Origin: Brienomyrus brachyistius
Lineage: Eukaryota > Chordata > Actinopteri > Osteoglossiformes > Mormyridae
Direction of reading: 5' to 3'
Assembly (NCBI RefSeq): GCF_023856365.1
Contig: NC_064539.1
Span: forward strand, 28,547,493-28,611,492
DNA: 64,000 bases
The notes beneath the pieces are model-generated. The model had not been told where the DNA came from. It was given only the letters and a program-made list of their open reading frames with translations, and made no database searches. The translations under genes and the position numbers were made by a program. Positions 49,393-60,098 of this stretch are shown piece by piece; position 1 is the stretch's first letter; each line of letters opens with the position of its first letter.

Positions 49393-51164
49393 TTTATAAT
49401 ATACTGTACCAGCCATATCATTATATCATGCTGATCGTTTCACTACTAGACTATATACTTTGATTTTGGTCTAACAAATGACTGACATCCCCATGACCCT
49501 GCACTGGAAAAGCAGCTGGAAGATGGATTTACGAAAACGACGGAGATATTTTCATAGTGGCAGGCTAGTTAAGAAAACAGCATTTCAGTTAAGAATTTTA
49601 AAAACTGCATTTAATCGGTGCACATTTTAGAAAAGATACATTTTAATGTCCCTGGACTCCACCTTCATTTTCAGTCATAATGGGTAAAACTCCAGTCTTT
49701 GCCCTGTCATGAGTCAACTCTGTGGTGAACCACAGGCCTGTGTGTTTAATACATTAGCGATGTGGCCTGTCTTTGATCTGAATCGACTCCATATTCTGCC
49801 ATTTTATTTTTCTTTTCCCAACCTGAAGCTCAGTAGGGAAATCCGGAGGATTCGCTTGGTTGTTTTCAGCTGATTGTCAATCAGGGCAACCAGTAATGCT
49901 GCCCCAGTCATTAAGCCCAAATGAATGGCAGGCTTACATGTGTACTGTTCTGGAGATGGAAAAGCCACACGTTTTGAGTTGGCCTCGTAAAAAATCACGC
50001 AGTCACACTTCCAGATGTTTCTGCTGGCTGAATGAGTCCACTGTACTCCCGTCGAGATGCTGAACGATGTGTGTAGTCGGGATCATTTTGCTAATGAAAC
50101 ACTAAAAGTTAAACGAATTGCTACTTTCAGGAAGAGTTGAAACCAGCATTACTCCAGAACAAAACTGAGAGATTCATATTACAACTAAAGGTTGAGGAGA
50201 GGAAGTATTAAATCAGGATGAATCCCCTCGTTTTTTCCTACTCACAGGCATAAAAATCAATTTAGAAGCGGCGTCTTCATATTTGCTGCAGTTCAGATCT
50301 CTAATTTTACAGGTTACTGTGAAACCTCACTTTTAAACTACTGGGGAGCAGATTGAGGAATATTGGAGCCGAGAGAGATGATGACAAAGTGTGAAACGTG
50401 ATCTTTCATCAATCCCTTCACCGCCCCCCCCCCAGCCCTCCTTGCCACCTTTACCACTGACCCATCTGGCATTAATATTAAAACCAAGATTAAATCTAAA
50501 CTCTGACTCTGCGTTTAATAGTAAAATTACATGATCCAAGTTAATAGCATGTTGTCTCCCAGGAGGGCACGGAATGCCTCCATAATGAAGAAAGATGTTC
50601 CCCTCGGAACGAGGTTTGTAATATATCACCAGCGAGAAGATCGACGTTCTGACACAACCCCAGGTCTGCCCGACACACGAAGCATTTATACTATTGTATG
50701 TACACAAGTACATATCCAGAAAACACACTCATTTGACTTAGTTAATAACTTCTACAATCTTACATTGCCTCTCTGCAGAATACTGGAGGGGCCGTTCAGG
50801 AGGTTGTTTAGGATTTTCGGAAGTTCAGCAAGAGTCATGTTAAAGTGGTCTTAGTTTGTAAGACTTTGGCTCATCGTATAGTAAATCGACGGGCTACAAT
50901 GTCAGTCGGATACTGCTGATGAAAATAATGTGCAAAACTTAAGTTGCAGCATTCAGAACGATTTAGAACAGCTGGGGGCTTCTTGTTTCATGGTGTCTTG
51001 CACTGCGGCTCATCAAAGTGCCTGCCAGTCATTACAGTCAATCATAAACTCTTTAATGGGCTAATGTACAACACAGACGCCTTTCGCTTTGGATTTATAC
51101 ATCGTCTACTATTCATTGGGAATATTTCGTGATTGTGAAGATTTTTGTCTTTACTTTATATCAA

Positions 51165-51205
51165 GATTTTCCTCCAGGGATCAGTAAAGTATATCTTATA
51201 AAATC
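51165..51205 (+). mobile_element. LINE 3' tail fragment
   Basis: TTTTCCTCCAGGGATCAGTA then AAGTATATCTTAT resembles the LINE end TTTCCCTTGGGGATCAATAAAGTATCT. Only the tail is recognisable. Confidence 0.4.
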
Positions 51206-52109
51206 TCTCTGAAGGCTTCCTTTCAAGAAGATGCTAATTTGGGTGGATAAGATCTTTTACTCAATACAAATGTCTATGCGTCTACATGGGCTTCCGTCTT
51301 TATGGCACTGAGTAGCAGCATCCACATTCTGGTCAATAATACATTTCTCTATGTTTGACAGTAAGTCCACTTCAGCTGTGACCATATGATCCAAGCCCCT
51401 GCGAATCGCCAGTGTTCCTCTCGCGAGCTGCTCACAGCAGCCCATGGTAAAGCTCTGTCAGTCGGCCTCTGTATTCCCATCCTGGCAGCTGAGGGAATTC
51501 CTCCCACGCTCCGGATATGTCTTCCTCTGTCCTAAAATAGTCATTTTCACACATTAATTTTAATTTTGACTTCCAGGGTTACAGTGAACATCCGAGCACA
51601 CGCATCTGAAGATCCTCAATGCCGTCCACCTTGCATAACGCCGAGCTGATAAAAGAAGTGTAAAAATATTATATAATCAATTAACTTTACATCAAGGGTG
51701 CCTGGTTTCTCAGCTAACCGATAGGCCGGTCAAATGACTTCAGTTATATAACGTATTCGATATTACAGAGTCTTAGCATCCTGCTGGAAATGCATGTATA
51801 TCATTAGAAATAAAGAAAATTTGTGTTCTACAGAAATGTGAAATAATTATGATTTTGTATATCCTTATATGCTATCCATGAGATACAAAACTGTTGTTGA
51901 AGTATGATTCCACCCCCCCCCCCCCCCCAAACACACACACACTATTTTTGCAGGATTAATACTTAACAGTAGAACAAGTTGATGAATTTAGTATTGTTAT
52001 TCTGTTACACCATATTGTACATTAAAAACATGACATAATTTACATATTATTAATGTAAAGGAAATGTTGGAAGTTAATTATAAAGCACAGGGTCAGCCTT
52101 TTAACACGG

Positions 52110-52240
52110 GGTCTTGCAGCAGTTGTTTTGGGGTCAAGAACCTGGCTCAGAGGACCCAGTTGTGTTAGGACTACTCTGCTAGTCATGGGATTTGAACCAG
52201 CAACCTTCTAAATACAGCCCTTGATTACTAACCTGCACAA
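52110..52240 (-). mobile_element. tRNA-headed SINE fragment, minus strand
   Basis: The minus strand reads AGAAGGTTGCTGGTTCAAATC + CCATGACTAGC, with box B GGTTCAAATCC (complement of 52188-52198), followed by a body with GGTTCTTGACCCC. Layout fits a tRNA-derived SINE head; tail not identified. Confidence 0.5.
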
Positions 52241-52287
52241 CCTACCGTATTTATTAATCAGGCTAATTCCCATTTTCAAATGGCCCT

Positions 52288-52350
52288 CAGTAAGTGAGCA
52301 TATGTGCCCTGCGATGGCCTGGAATTCCAGCCTGGGTCACCTCTGCCCCT
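52288..52350 (+). repeat. SINE body fragment
   Basis: ATGTGCCCTGCGATGGCCTG, CCAGCCTGGGTCACCTCTGC and CCTTGCTGCCTGGGATTAG match the body of the SINE at 25041 (GTGTGCCCTGCGATGGGCTG ...). The following 151-bp palindrome begins where the similarity ends. Confidence 0.55.
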
Positions 52351-52370
52351 TGCTGCCTGGGATTAGAGGG

Positions 52371-52521
52371 GGATATTTTAGGTCCAGAGAGTAAAAATCC
52401 AGACCGTGATTTTGTTTCAACCAAGCAGCTGAGTATAAAGAGTCACAGTCTTACAGTACACAACTGGTTGGTGGGAACAAAATCCTGGTCTGGATTTTTA
52501 CTTTCTGGACCTGAAATGTCC
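52371..52521. mobile_element. 151-bp palindromic foldback element, copy 2
   Basis: The ends GGATATTTTAGGTCCAGAG and, complemented, GGACATTTCAGGTCCAGAA pair through GTAAAAATCCAGACC and GATTTTGTT, leaving a short centre with AGAGTCACAG. The arms and centre match copy 1 at 16991-17141, and both copies are 151 bases. Arm mismatches are more numerous here, so this copy is probably older. It lies directly after a SINE body fragment. Confidence 0.75.
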
Positions 52522-53603
52522 ACCATGTCCAGGCTTTCACAACCCTGTCCTTTGGAGGGATAAAAATATATTAAAAGTAATATAACCTTAAATGGCAGTA
52601 ATATTTCATCTTGTGAAAGTCTCCAAAGACGTCAGTAACCTCTGCCATAGGTTCCTAATCTACAACAAGGTCTGGCTTATTGTTTAACCGGCCAAAAACC
52701 TCCACGGACAATGGTCCAGGTCCGCGGTCGCAACCAAGGGAGAACTGCTATACTAAATCACAGTAATGTCAAAGCTAAATGTAAAGTGAATATTACAACA
52801 TCACTAACTGTTATGGAAGGAGGATAAAGCAATCATCTTTCCATCCCTTTTCAATGACTGCACATCTAAGCAGTTTTGCAGTGATGCAAGTTCCATCCCA
52901 AGAAGATCAGGAGATGAGGCAGGGCATGTTCTCGCGATGATGCGAGCCATCACAAGCACATTGCCTCATATCGTCACCGACTGTGGGCAACTTGGCATCA
53001 TTCACCCCTTACTACACAACTTTGCTTTGCTTTGCTTTGGAAGCCCATCGCCACACAGGTCGAGCGCAGGAACACAAACCTCCACACCCATGCGCAGCTA
53101 ATTTCACATGGCACATTCTTCATGGCAAGGCCAAAATGCAGATTTTACATTGATGCTCCCAAATCATCATCCTGGTTTGATAAAAACCACATTTTCCCAG
53201 GACGGAAGTGGTTTGATAGATTTGAAAGCTGATACTTTCCTATGGTCCTGGAGGACTAGTGGGGCCTTGCAGGGCACAGAGACAGCGTGTGCCAGCAAGA
53301 CATCCAGCGGGATGACGCTGAAGAAGCACGGGACGACGCCAAGGAGGCCAGTGTCTCAGAAAAGCACGTTCCTGCTGCTCGCCGTGTCAAATATCCTCAC
53401 ATTTCAGTTCGCAGTAACGGGCTGAGATTACTAAAGCGTACATATAGTGAAAGCTAATATTGGATATATAACACAAGAGAATTCCTGATTGGAGCTCATT
53501 TTAATTAAGCAAATAAAAAAAACAAACGTAATATGCAAATTGAGTGTCACTTAAAATAAATGTATATTATAATTATTGCAGAATTACTTATAATAAAACA
53601 TAA
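52522..53603. other. Unique interval
   Basis: No gene recognised. A short TTTGC tandem lies at 53022-53038. Frames at 53032-53425 have no domain features. Confidence 0.3.
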
Positions 53604-53679
53604 TTGTCGGAGGATGCTAAAGCACTCGAACGAGCGTCTGAAGGAGCCCTGGATGACCAGAGACAGACACACTCCTTAC

Positions 53680-53830
53680 TGGCGGCTCCGACCGCGGTGA
53701 GGAGTGGGGTGAACAACGCCCTGTCTGTCCCAGCGGCTGGGGCACGGCCTGGGGCGGTGAAGACTGCGCGGACCGCGGGCCGGACGGAGGGGCCCGGGCG
53801 GCGTGCCAGCGGTCCCGCTCCGACAATGCC
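53680..53830. promoter_or_regulatory. Small CpG island
   Basis: In the roughly 100 bases 53729-53828 I count about 15 CpG dinucleotides, far above the surrounding AT-rich DNA (for example GACTGCGCGGACCGCGGGCC). CpG islands often mark vertebrate promoters, but no TATA box, exon or transcript start can be assigned. Frames of 118-120 codons open on both strands (53588-53966) are best explained by composition. Confidence 0.3.
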
Positions 53831-53966
53831 CTGCTTCATGAAGAGGGAACAAGAGCACATGTTTTCACGGGTCAGTTCTTCAGACAGAGCCTCCTTCCGA
53901 GTCACATGGTCGCCGCGGGAACAAAAGGCCATTCTGCCAACCACAAAGGCACCACACTGCCATTAG

Positions 53967-55879
53967 GCACCGGGATTCCCCAGAGGCCTCGGTCCCCCTG
54001 GTGCTTTATTAATTGCCTCATTTGTTCGCTTGTTTATTTTGTGTTTTTCTCTTTTTTTTTATTTCGCAAATGACACACAAAGTAGGTAAGAGCTGTCCTA
54101 CACATCTCGATGATTCATAAGCCGTCGTCGTGGTAAACATCTTGTTTATATCGATTCGTGCTGCATGAATTAATAATGCCGAGCGGCGGAGGTGCGTTCT
54201 CTCCGCGATACTGCAATTACGCCTCCTACACGGAGCGTCACGGAGTCCTGCGAGGTCATCATGCTAATGGAGCCATTCAGAGGCTGCTCGTTATTAAAAG
54301 CCTTTTTTTTTTTTAACGTACGCACAAAACAGAAAAGTTCAATCTTTATTAAGTGCTGATACTGGTATTCAGCAGAATGTATCAGATGGTACCAGCGCAT
54401 GTTTGTGCGGCACCCAAAGTGGAGTTAAACATCATGTTCTGTGTCTCGTTAAATCCTTCTTCTGAATGATAATGACCTTTGTTAATGAATTCATCGGGGA
54501 GGACTGTATGGAAGTCAATATGACAAATTGCTTTTCATGCGCAAGAGTCATACGCAAATTAGGTCACAGGGTTCACGTTGTTTTTATGGAAAAAGAAAAC
54601 AATTTATGTGTAGGTATGTACATTCTTTTCAATAAAAAATAGGTATAGGATTTTTTTAAGTTAATTTGACCTTTTTATAAGCTCAGCACAGAGTTCATAG
54701 ACTGCAATGCATGACAAAAAAAAAAACTTTTAACTTCAATTTTGCGTAAATGTTACAGTGTAAGATTATTGTGTATCGTGTAAGATGGGATGCAATGGCA
54801 GAAATAGACAGTGGCAGAATGAAATCAGTTCACTCTCCCCAGTGCCTTATTGCCAATCGTATCGGAGCATTCTCTGTTTTCCCTCTCGAACCGAAACAAC
54901 ATGACCAGACCCCAACACCCAAACCCATACACTGCTGTAATCCTTCCCGAGACCTGACGTCCATCTGGTTTTCCTGGGATTTTTGTTCTGTTTTGTTTTG
55001 TTCCGGAGGTAAAAAACCTGCCCTTACTCTAAACCTCTCTTACCTCTACTCCCCAGGCCTTGCCCCCATGCCAACCCTCCTGCAGCACATCTTACACCTA
55101 CTTTCATTGGGTTTATCATGTAGACAAGGTAAAAAAAAAAGCATAAGTCGTGATCCATGAGCCTTTGTGATATATGCCGTTATTAAAACGGCATTAACAA
55201 AGATTCTGGCATTATGCCCGACTCTGAACTAAGTGGCTCCGGTGACTGGAGCCTCACGCTGAGTCTCCTTTCCTCCTCACCGTGACAACCGTGCGAGGGA
55301 ACGAGGCGCTGTGACCTTTGTGGCCACCCCCCTAAATCACACGCGTGGCCTAACACTCGCTCCGTGCCCCTCTATGGCTAAAACACCTGAAAGTGGTAAA
55401 CAGAGAGAAAAAAAAGGAATTTTGAAAAATAATAAAAGCTCTTGGTCATTTAAGGTCAGGGATATGTTGTTTGTTGCCTGAGAAAATCTCCCTGTTCGAG
55501 CGAGAAGGTGTTATTTGCGGCGTAATGCATGTCTGTCCTTAGAGCTCACGTCCGGCACGGACACCCAGAATGTGTGGCTGACCGGTGTTTGTGCTCAGAG
55601 GTTGTCTTGCATCTTGTTTTTGTGCCTCTTATGTCCTCACGCGGCTCTCAAGGTGGACTGGACAGACCAGGCCTAACATAACAATTAATCAAAAATATAC
55701 TTTGAAAACACATAGTGCCGAATGGAACAGGAACCCTCTTCTAGCTGTTTATGGACAGTATTCGCAGAACACAGAGGGAGAAGCTGAAAATAAAAAAAAC
55801 AGAAGCCTGAAATAATAATGTAAGAATATTATTAATATAAGAATAAGATACAACATTATATATTATATGCATTACGGTA
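53967..55879. other. Unique interval with possible conserved noncoding block
   Basis: No gene recognised. 54130-54570 contains nonrepetitive motifs (GTATGGAAGTCAATATGACA, TTTTCATGCGCAAGAGTCAT, TGACCTTTG) with the texture of a conserved noncoding element. A 136-codon frame at 54750-55160 (plus) is low in domain-like content. Confidence 0.3.
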
Positions 55880-55883
55880 CAAG

Positions 55884-56690
55884 CTCCAGCCACTTAAATA
55901 GGAGCTCCGTTCTAATACTGGCTGGACCCCCTTCCTGGCATGGACTCAACAAGATGCTTCTGGAAACCTTCCTTAGAGATTCTGGTCCTTGTTGACAGGA
56001 TTGCATCTCGTAATTGCTGCAGATTTGTCGGCTGCACACTCATGCTGCGATTCTCCCGTTCCACCACATCCCAAAGGTGCTCTATTGGATTCAGATCTGG
56101 TGACTGGGGAGGCTTCTGAAGACATACTGAACTCATTGTCATGTTCATGGAGCCACCTTCAGCTGTCCATTTCGGTGAGCCTCGGGGTGCCCACTGTAGC
56201 CTCAGCTTCCTGTTCCTGGCTGACAGCAGTGCAAGGCGATGTGATCCTCTGCTGTTGTGGCCTGTCCACCTCAAGGTTCGATGTGTTGTTTGCTGCTAGC
56301 CGTAGACTTCCTGTCAGCTTGAACCAGTGTGGCCGTTCTCCTCTGACCTCTCTCATCAGCAAGGTGTTTCTGCCAACAAAACTGCCTCTCACTGGATGCT
56401 TTTTGCACAATTCTGTGTAAACTCTAGACATCGCTGCGCACGAAAAACGAAGGCAGTGCGCAGTATCCAAAACACTCAGCTCACCATATCTGGCACCGAC
56501 GACTATGCCAGGGTCAAAGTCATTTAGATCGCGTTTTTTTCCAATTTTTATATTTGATCTGATCATTGCCTGAAGTTCTCCACTCACGTCTGAATTATTT
56601 TATGCACTAAGATTTTGCCACATGCTTGGCTGATTAGATATTTGCATGAAGGAACAGGATTACAGGTGTGCCAATATATTTATATCAGTT
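55884..56690 (-). mobile_element. Tc1-family element relic, second lineage
   Basis: On the minus strand the right edge (about 56690) reads ...ACAGGTGTAATCCTGTTCC and GCAAATATCTAATCAGCC, and the left edge reads ...GGGGGTCCAGCCAGTATTAG and TATTTAAGTGGCTGG. Both match the TIR regions of the teleost Tc1 family whose ends read GGCCACTTTATTAGGTACACC. The body holds two broken transposase pieces and has lost several hundred bases. End points are approximate and TA duplications are not clear. This is a different lineage from the element at 17304. Confidence 0.7.
55912..56587 (-). pseudogene. Broken Tc1-family transposase
   Basis: Two minus-strand frames cover the remains. The first (56587-56159) carries IGKKRDLNDFDPGIVVGAR, the usual N-terminus of this lineage (MGKKRDLNDFDRGMVVGARR), then a degraded HTH region before the frame is lost. 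The second (56274-55912) carries ALLSARNRKLRLQWA and, after an internal deletion, QSPDLNPIEHLWDVVE and QPTNLQQLRDAI ... HLVESMPGR, the C-terminal third. Of the DDE triad only the glutamate in PIEHLWD is left; the WSDES and DNAPCH segments are deleted. Frameshifts and deletion make it non-functional. Relatives are about 340 residues. Confidence 0.85.
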
Positions 56691-56695
56691 ACATA

Positions 56696-57952
56696 CAGGC
56701 AGTGCCTGGGTAAGAACGTTCGACTTACAGACAAGTCGTACTTACCAACAGACTGCCATAAAGCCTATTTTATTAATAAATCAGGCTAAATATATGGAGA
56801 TAGATTTATGTCTAAGGTAATCGTATATAAAAAACAAATTGTAAATCCAAAATCATATATCTGTAACTTGACCTGTAGGCAAAGATTTTGCAAGTACATT
56901 TTTACTGTGACATTTACAACAACAGATTCACACATTCAGTTCGCACTGCATGTGTCGCACTCTTAGTTTACAGATTATCATTTTACAAGAGCAGTTTGGA
57001 CAGTTTGTAGCCGCTAACGTGCAATCGATTCGTAGGCGTAGAATGAATTTATATCTCGAGCAATTGTACTTAAATGTCATGACAATCTTGTAATTTTATG
57101 TAATGCAAATCCATATTCAGGTTTGCAAAATGTGTACCTTTGCCTGCTGACTAACTTTCACGAGTACAGTCCTCATTTTGCAGTTTTGCACTGCAATTTA
57201 TGATTTTACGAAGTTCAAGTTGCGATTACGAATAGCGGTTTACGCATTTGCAATTTCAGTACTGCATTGACAAATCACTAGCTACATGGGGAACGTTGCC
57301 AATGGCCAATGGGTTTTGACAAAAAAATCTCAGTATGATTTTGAATTTGCAATTCTTTTTTTTTTTTTACCTCAGACATAAATCTCCTGCTTCTTTCAGC
57401 TCAGTCTTATTAGTTCTCTGGTACTTGTGGCTCATTGTTGACAGTGAGATTTTTTTTTTTGTTCGAAACTAGCAATGTAACTTTCCGCACGTAAGAAGTG
57501 ATTTGTAAATGTTGTGCTGAAGTTGTAAATGCATAATCTGAAATGCCTAATTGCGATCTGAACATCATAAACTTATAAATTAGGATTCATAAATGTAAAA
57601 TAGGATTGTCCTCATGGAACTTTAGCAGTAGGCAGAGACACTCATTTGAAACTCTGAATATGGATTCGCGTTTCATAAAATTACGATATCACCTTGACAT
57701 TCAAGTATGATTACTTTAGATGTAAATTTATCTATCTACACCTACGAGTGTAGATACTTTATGACCTTTGTGAAAACATTGCATGGCTTCAGTGGTTTGT
57801 CAGCTCGCGGTACAGTACCGCACTACTTCTAGTTACTTATTATTACTGTATAATTATTATATACTGTATTATTATTTTTCCAAATTACCTACAAATTCAG
57901 TTTAAAGACAGAGTTAAGGAATAGAACCTGTTCGTAACCTGTGGACTGCCTG
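56696..57952. mobile_element. 1.26-kb nonautonomous DNA transposon, CAGGCAGT TIRs
   Basis: Flanked by TA (56694-56695 and 57953-57954). The ends are CAGGCAGTGCCTGGGTAAGA on the left and, complemented, CAGGCAGTCCACAGGTTACG on the right, matching the CAGGCAGTCCCCGGGTTACG-type ends of pogo/Tc1-mariner-like nonautonomous elements. There is no transposase frame. The AT-rich interior carries its own nested inverted repeats (see 56799-57733). It starts 6 bases beyond the Tc1 relic, so one element may have landed beside the other. Confidence 0.7.
56799..57733. repeat. Nested inverted repeats inside the CAGGCAGT element
   Basis: The left arm at 56799-56826 (AGATAGATTTATGTCTAAGG...) is complementary to 57705-57733 (...GATTACTTTAGATGTAAATT). 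The same motif occurs in complement a third time at 57370-57385 (CCTCAGACATAAATCT), where complementarity to the left arm extends about 60 bases (56804-56870 with 57318-57386). This suggests one or two further elements, or a rearranged copy, inside the outer transposon. Many TTTGCAAAT/GTAAATGC-like words fill the interior. Confidence 0.5.
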
Positions 57953-57954
57953 TA

Positions 57955-58642
57955 TAAAAATACATGTTAATTTATTATAAATGTGTGTCTGCGTCTGTAT
58001 ATTTTTCAATATGTTTGCTCAATATATTCACTTCCATCCATCTTCACTTCACATTTTGAGAACGTCACACACACTCGTCTATGCCCTGCATCTTGGTACA
58101 CAGCTGGAAGACGTTTATCGGTGATACGTCACAGCGCAGAGCTGTGCTTCACTCAACGCCTCGCCTCAGCCGGACGAGTGGTTTTCCAGAAGGTGCACGC
58201 GGGACGAGGCGGGCCTCTCTCTGACATCCATCGCTCGGCATTATGGGAATCCTCCCCGTGCAGGGCTGCGTACAGAACAGGGTGCCAGGCTTGTTTTCAG
58301 ACAGAGCAGCCAGCTGGTGTGGTGGGAGCAGTGATGGTGCTGTTTTGTATTGTTAACAGCAGCGTTGCCCCAATGCCAAGGATCGCTTGTTCTTCTTATG
58401 AAATATGCACTAGGCAAATATAGCAGGTGATAAGGCGGTGATGTGCCTCTTCTGCAAACAAACTATATGCCTAATCATGTTATTTATTAGTAAAACTACG
58501 CTAGGCCATTTTCATTCTGATTGATTTTGAATGAGATCCGATATGAATATTTGAGTGAACAGATTGTTCTATGAGTTATGAAGAATACACTTGTAAAAAT
58601 TATACTTATTATTTCATTTCAGAGTCAGTGTACAGACTTCGG
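57955..58642. other. Unique interval
   Basis: No gene recognised. A 146-codon plus-strand frame (57983-58423) covers a mildly CpG-rich patch at 58130-58270 but shows no domain or signal. Confidence 0.3.
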
Positions 58643-59318
58643 GGAAGCATGCTGGCTTAGTGACAAGCATTGTTGCTTCACACCCCCAAGGTTGAGGGTC
58701 TGAATCTTGCATTTGTGTGTTTGTGTGTGTGTGTGTGTGGGTCATGTATATATTACATTGTGGGGATCAAATATCCCCACAATGTCATAAAAAACTGTTA
58801 TTTTGACATTGTGGGGACATTTTTTCAGTCCCCACAAGGGAAAATTCAATTTCATAAAAAATTTGTAACTGCAATCAAAAAAGTAAAAATGCCAAAAGTC
58901 TCGTATTTTGTTTGGTTACTTATGGTTAAGCTTGAGGCAGGGTGGGGGTTAGGGTTGTCATAGTTGGGATTATGGGGTTTTCCCATAGAAATGAATGAGC
59001 GGCTTCCACAAAGATGTGAATACAAACGCGCGCGTGTGTGTGTGTGTGTGTGTGTGTCTGGTTACATGCCCTCCACATGGTGACTGGGTTTCTCTGGGCA
59101 CTCCAGTTTCCTCTCACAATCCAAAGACGTGCAGTTAGGCTAATTGACTTCCATAAATTGCCTGTAGTATTGAATGAGTGTGCGTCCGCCCTGTGATGAA
59201 CTGGCATCACATCTAAGCTGTACCCCAGCTGTACAGTATGCCCTATGTAACCTGCGATAGGCTCCAGGCCTCTCCACAACTCCCACCAGGATATGTGGTT
59301 GGGAGACGGATAAATGCA
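58643..59318 (+). mobile_element. (GGAT)n-type SINE split by a (TG)n-flanked repeat
   Basis: The head at 58643-58713 reads GAAGCATGCTGGCTTAGTGA then CATTGTTGCTTCACACCCCC and GGGTCTGAATCTTGC (box B region). The body resumes at 59059 with GGTTACATGCCCTCC, CTCACAATCCAAAGACGTGC, CCTGTGATGAACTGGC and ATATGTGGTTGGGAGACGGAT. Together they make one diverged copy of the SINE at 25041, interrupted at its TGTGTG site. Confidence 0.7.
58714..59058 (+). repeat. (TG)n-flanked repeat, copy 4 (fullest)
   Basis: About 345 bases with a (GT)n run at each end. Near the left end is an 11-base-arm hairpin, CATTGTGGGGA...TCCCCACAATG (58756-58784), followed by further GTGGGGAC/GTCCCCAC pairs. Then come AATCAAAAAAGTAAAAATGCC, AAAGTCTCGTATTTTGTTTGG, a GGGGTTAGGGTT stretch, TTTTCCCATAGAAATGAATG and CACAAAGATGTGAATACAAA. 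No open frame of note. Five copies occur in this window. Confidence 0.8.
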
Positions 59319-60062
59319 GGGCCTTTGCATCTTGTCTGATTTCCCCCACTGTCTCTACGGTTACTTGTGGTTTGCATTTTATTCCTATAATTTCATTTAT
59401 TTTCTGCAGCACTGCTCCTGTTCAGAGAGGCTCCGCTTACATAAATCACACAGGCGCTGTAACACCCAGAGGAGCTGGGGGATTTACAGAAACGCCACCA
59501 GCGAGCCGTGTGCCTCCGTTTCCACGTTAGTGCTTGCACCAAGCCCGTGGTGTCACCACGAGGGCAGAGGGATGGAAGGATACAATCTATCATCGCTCAA
59601 ACATCCCACTCAGACTGGCGGCCATGGCGTGCAATGCCCAGGGGATGCCGAAAGGCAACGATCATCTTTGGGGGGCAGTTTTCTCTGGATACTCACTCCA
59701 TTGGCACCCTGGGGCCAAAAGAACCTTATTAGAAAATGTCCTCTCAGCTAATGTTGTGCAAATGTTAGCTTTGTCATTACATCCCCAGCAAAGTCTCTAC
59801 CGACAGGAGTTAGGAATTCATGGCCCACTGTGACTGAGGTCGGTGTAAGCACACCGGGGGGGGGACTGCACGCACGCAAAATGTCCTTCCGTCTGCCAAT
59901 TCTGCGTGTCCCAATCTGCCCCAGTCTACGGATCATTATGTTAATTAAGATTCAGTTAAAAGACAATCCGTTTGGGCCTGGTTAGGCTGTCAGAAAGGAG
60001 TTTTTAATGCAGGGAAACATTAAGTTACAAAGAGCTGAGCCGCAGGACTGCCCTGATTGTGC
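59319..60062. other. Unique interval
   Basis: No gene recognised. Frames of 145 and 99 codons (59314-59833, plus) overlap each other in different frames and overlap minus-strand frames, with no domain features. A G-run lies at 59857-59865. Confidence 0.3.
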
Positions 60063-60098
60063 TAACCCTAACCCTAACCTAACCCTAACCCTAACCCT
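60063..60098 (-). repeat. Short interstitial telomere-like repeat
   Basis: Six tandem TAACCC units, one of them lacking a C, i.e. vertebrate telomere repeat (TTAGGG)n on the minus strand. It is surrounded by unique DNA, so it is interstitial rather than a chromosome end. Confidence 0.85.

Larger units (their letters stand above)
46182..52109. other. Unique interval with possible conserved noncoding block
   Basis: No gene recognised. Together with the preceding 120 bases, 46060-46580 is complex, repeat-free sequence of the kind often conserved in vertebrates. A minus-oriented tRNA-like segment (box B GCAGATTTAAATCCC) at about 46905-46960 may be a SINE head. A 133-codon frame at 47036-47437 (plus) has no domain features. 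Homopolymers: C-runs at 49342-49350 and 51911-51928. Confidence 0.3.

Noticed and set aside
53588..53966. 118-120 codon frames on both strands
   Set aside because: Both strands are open over a CpG island. Ala/Arg/Pro/Gly-rich text follows from GC content, and no domain is recognisable.
60063..60098. Chromosome end
   Set aside because: Only six TAACCC units with unique DNA on both sides.
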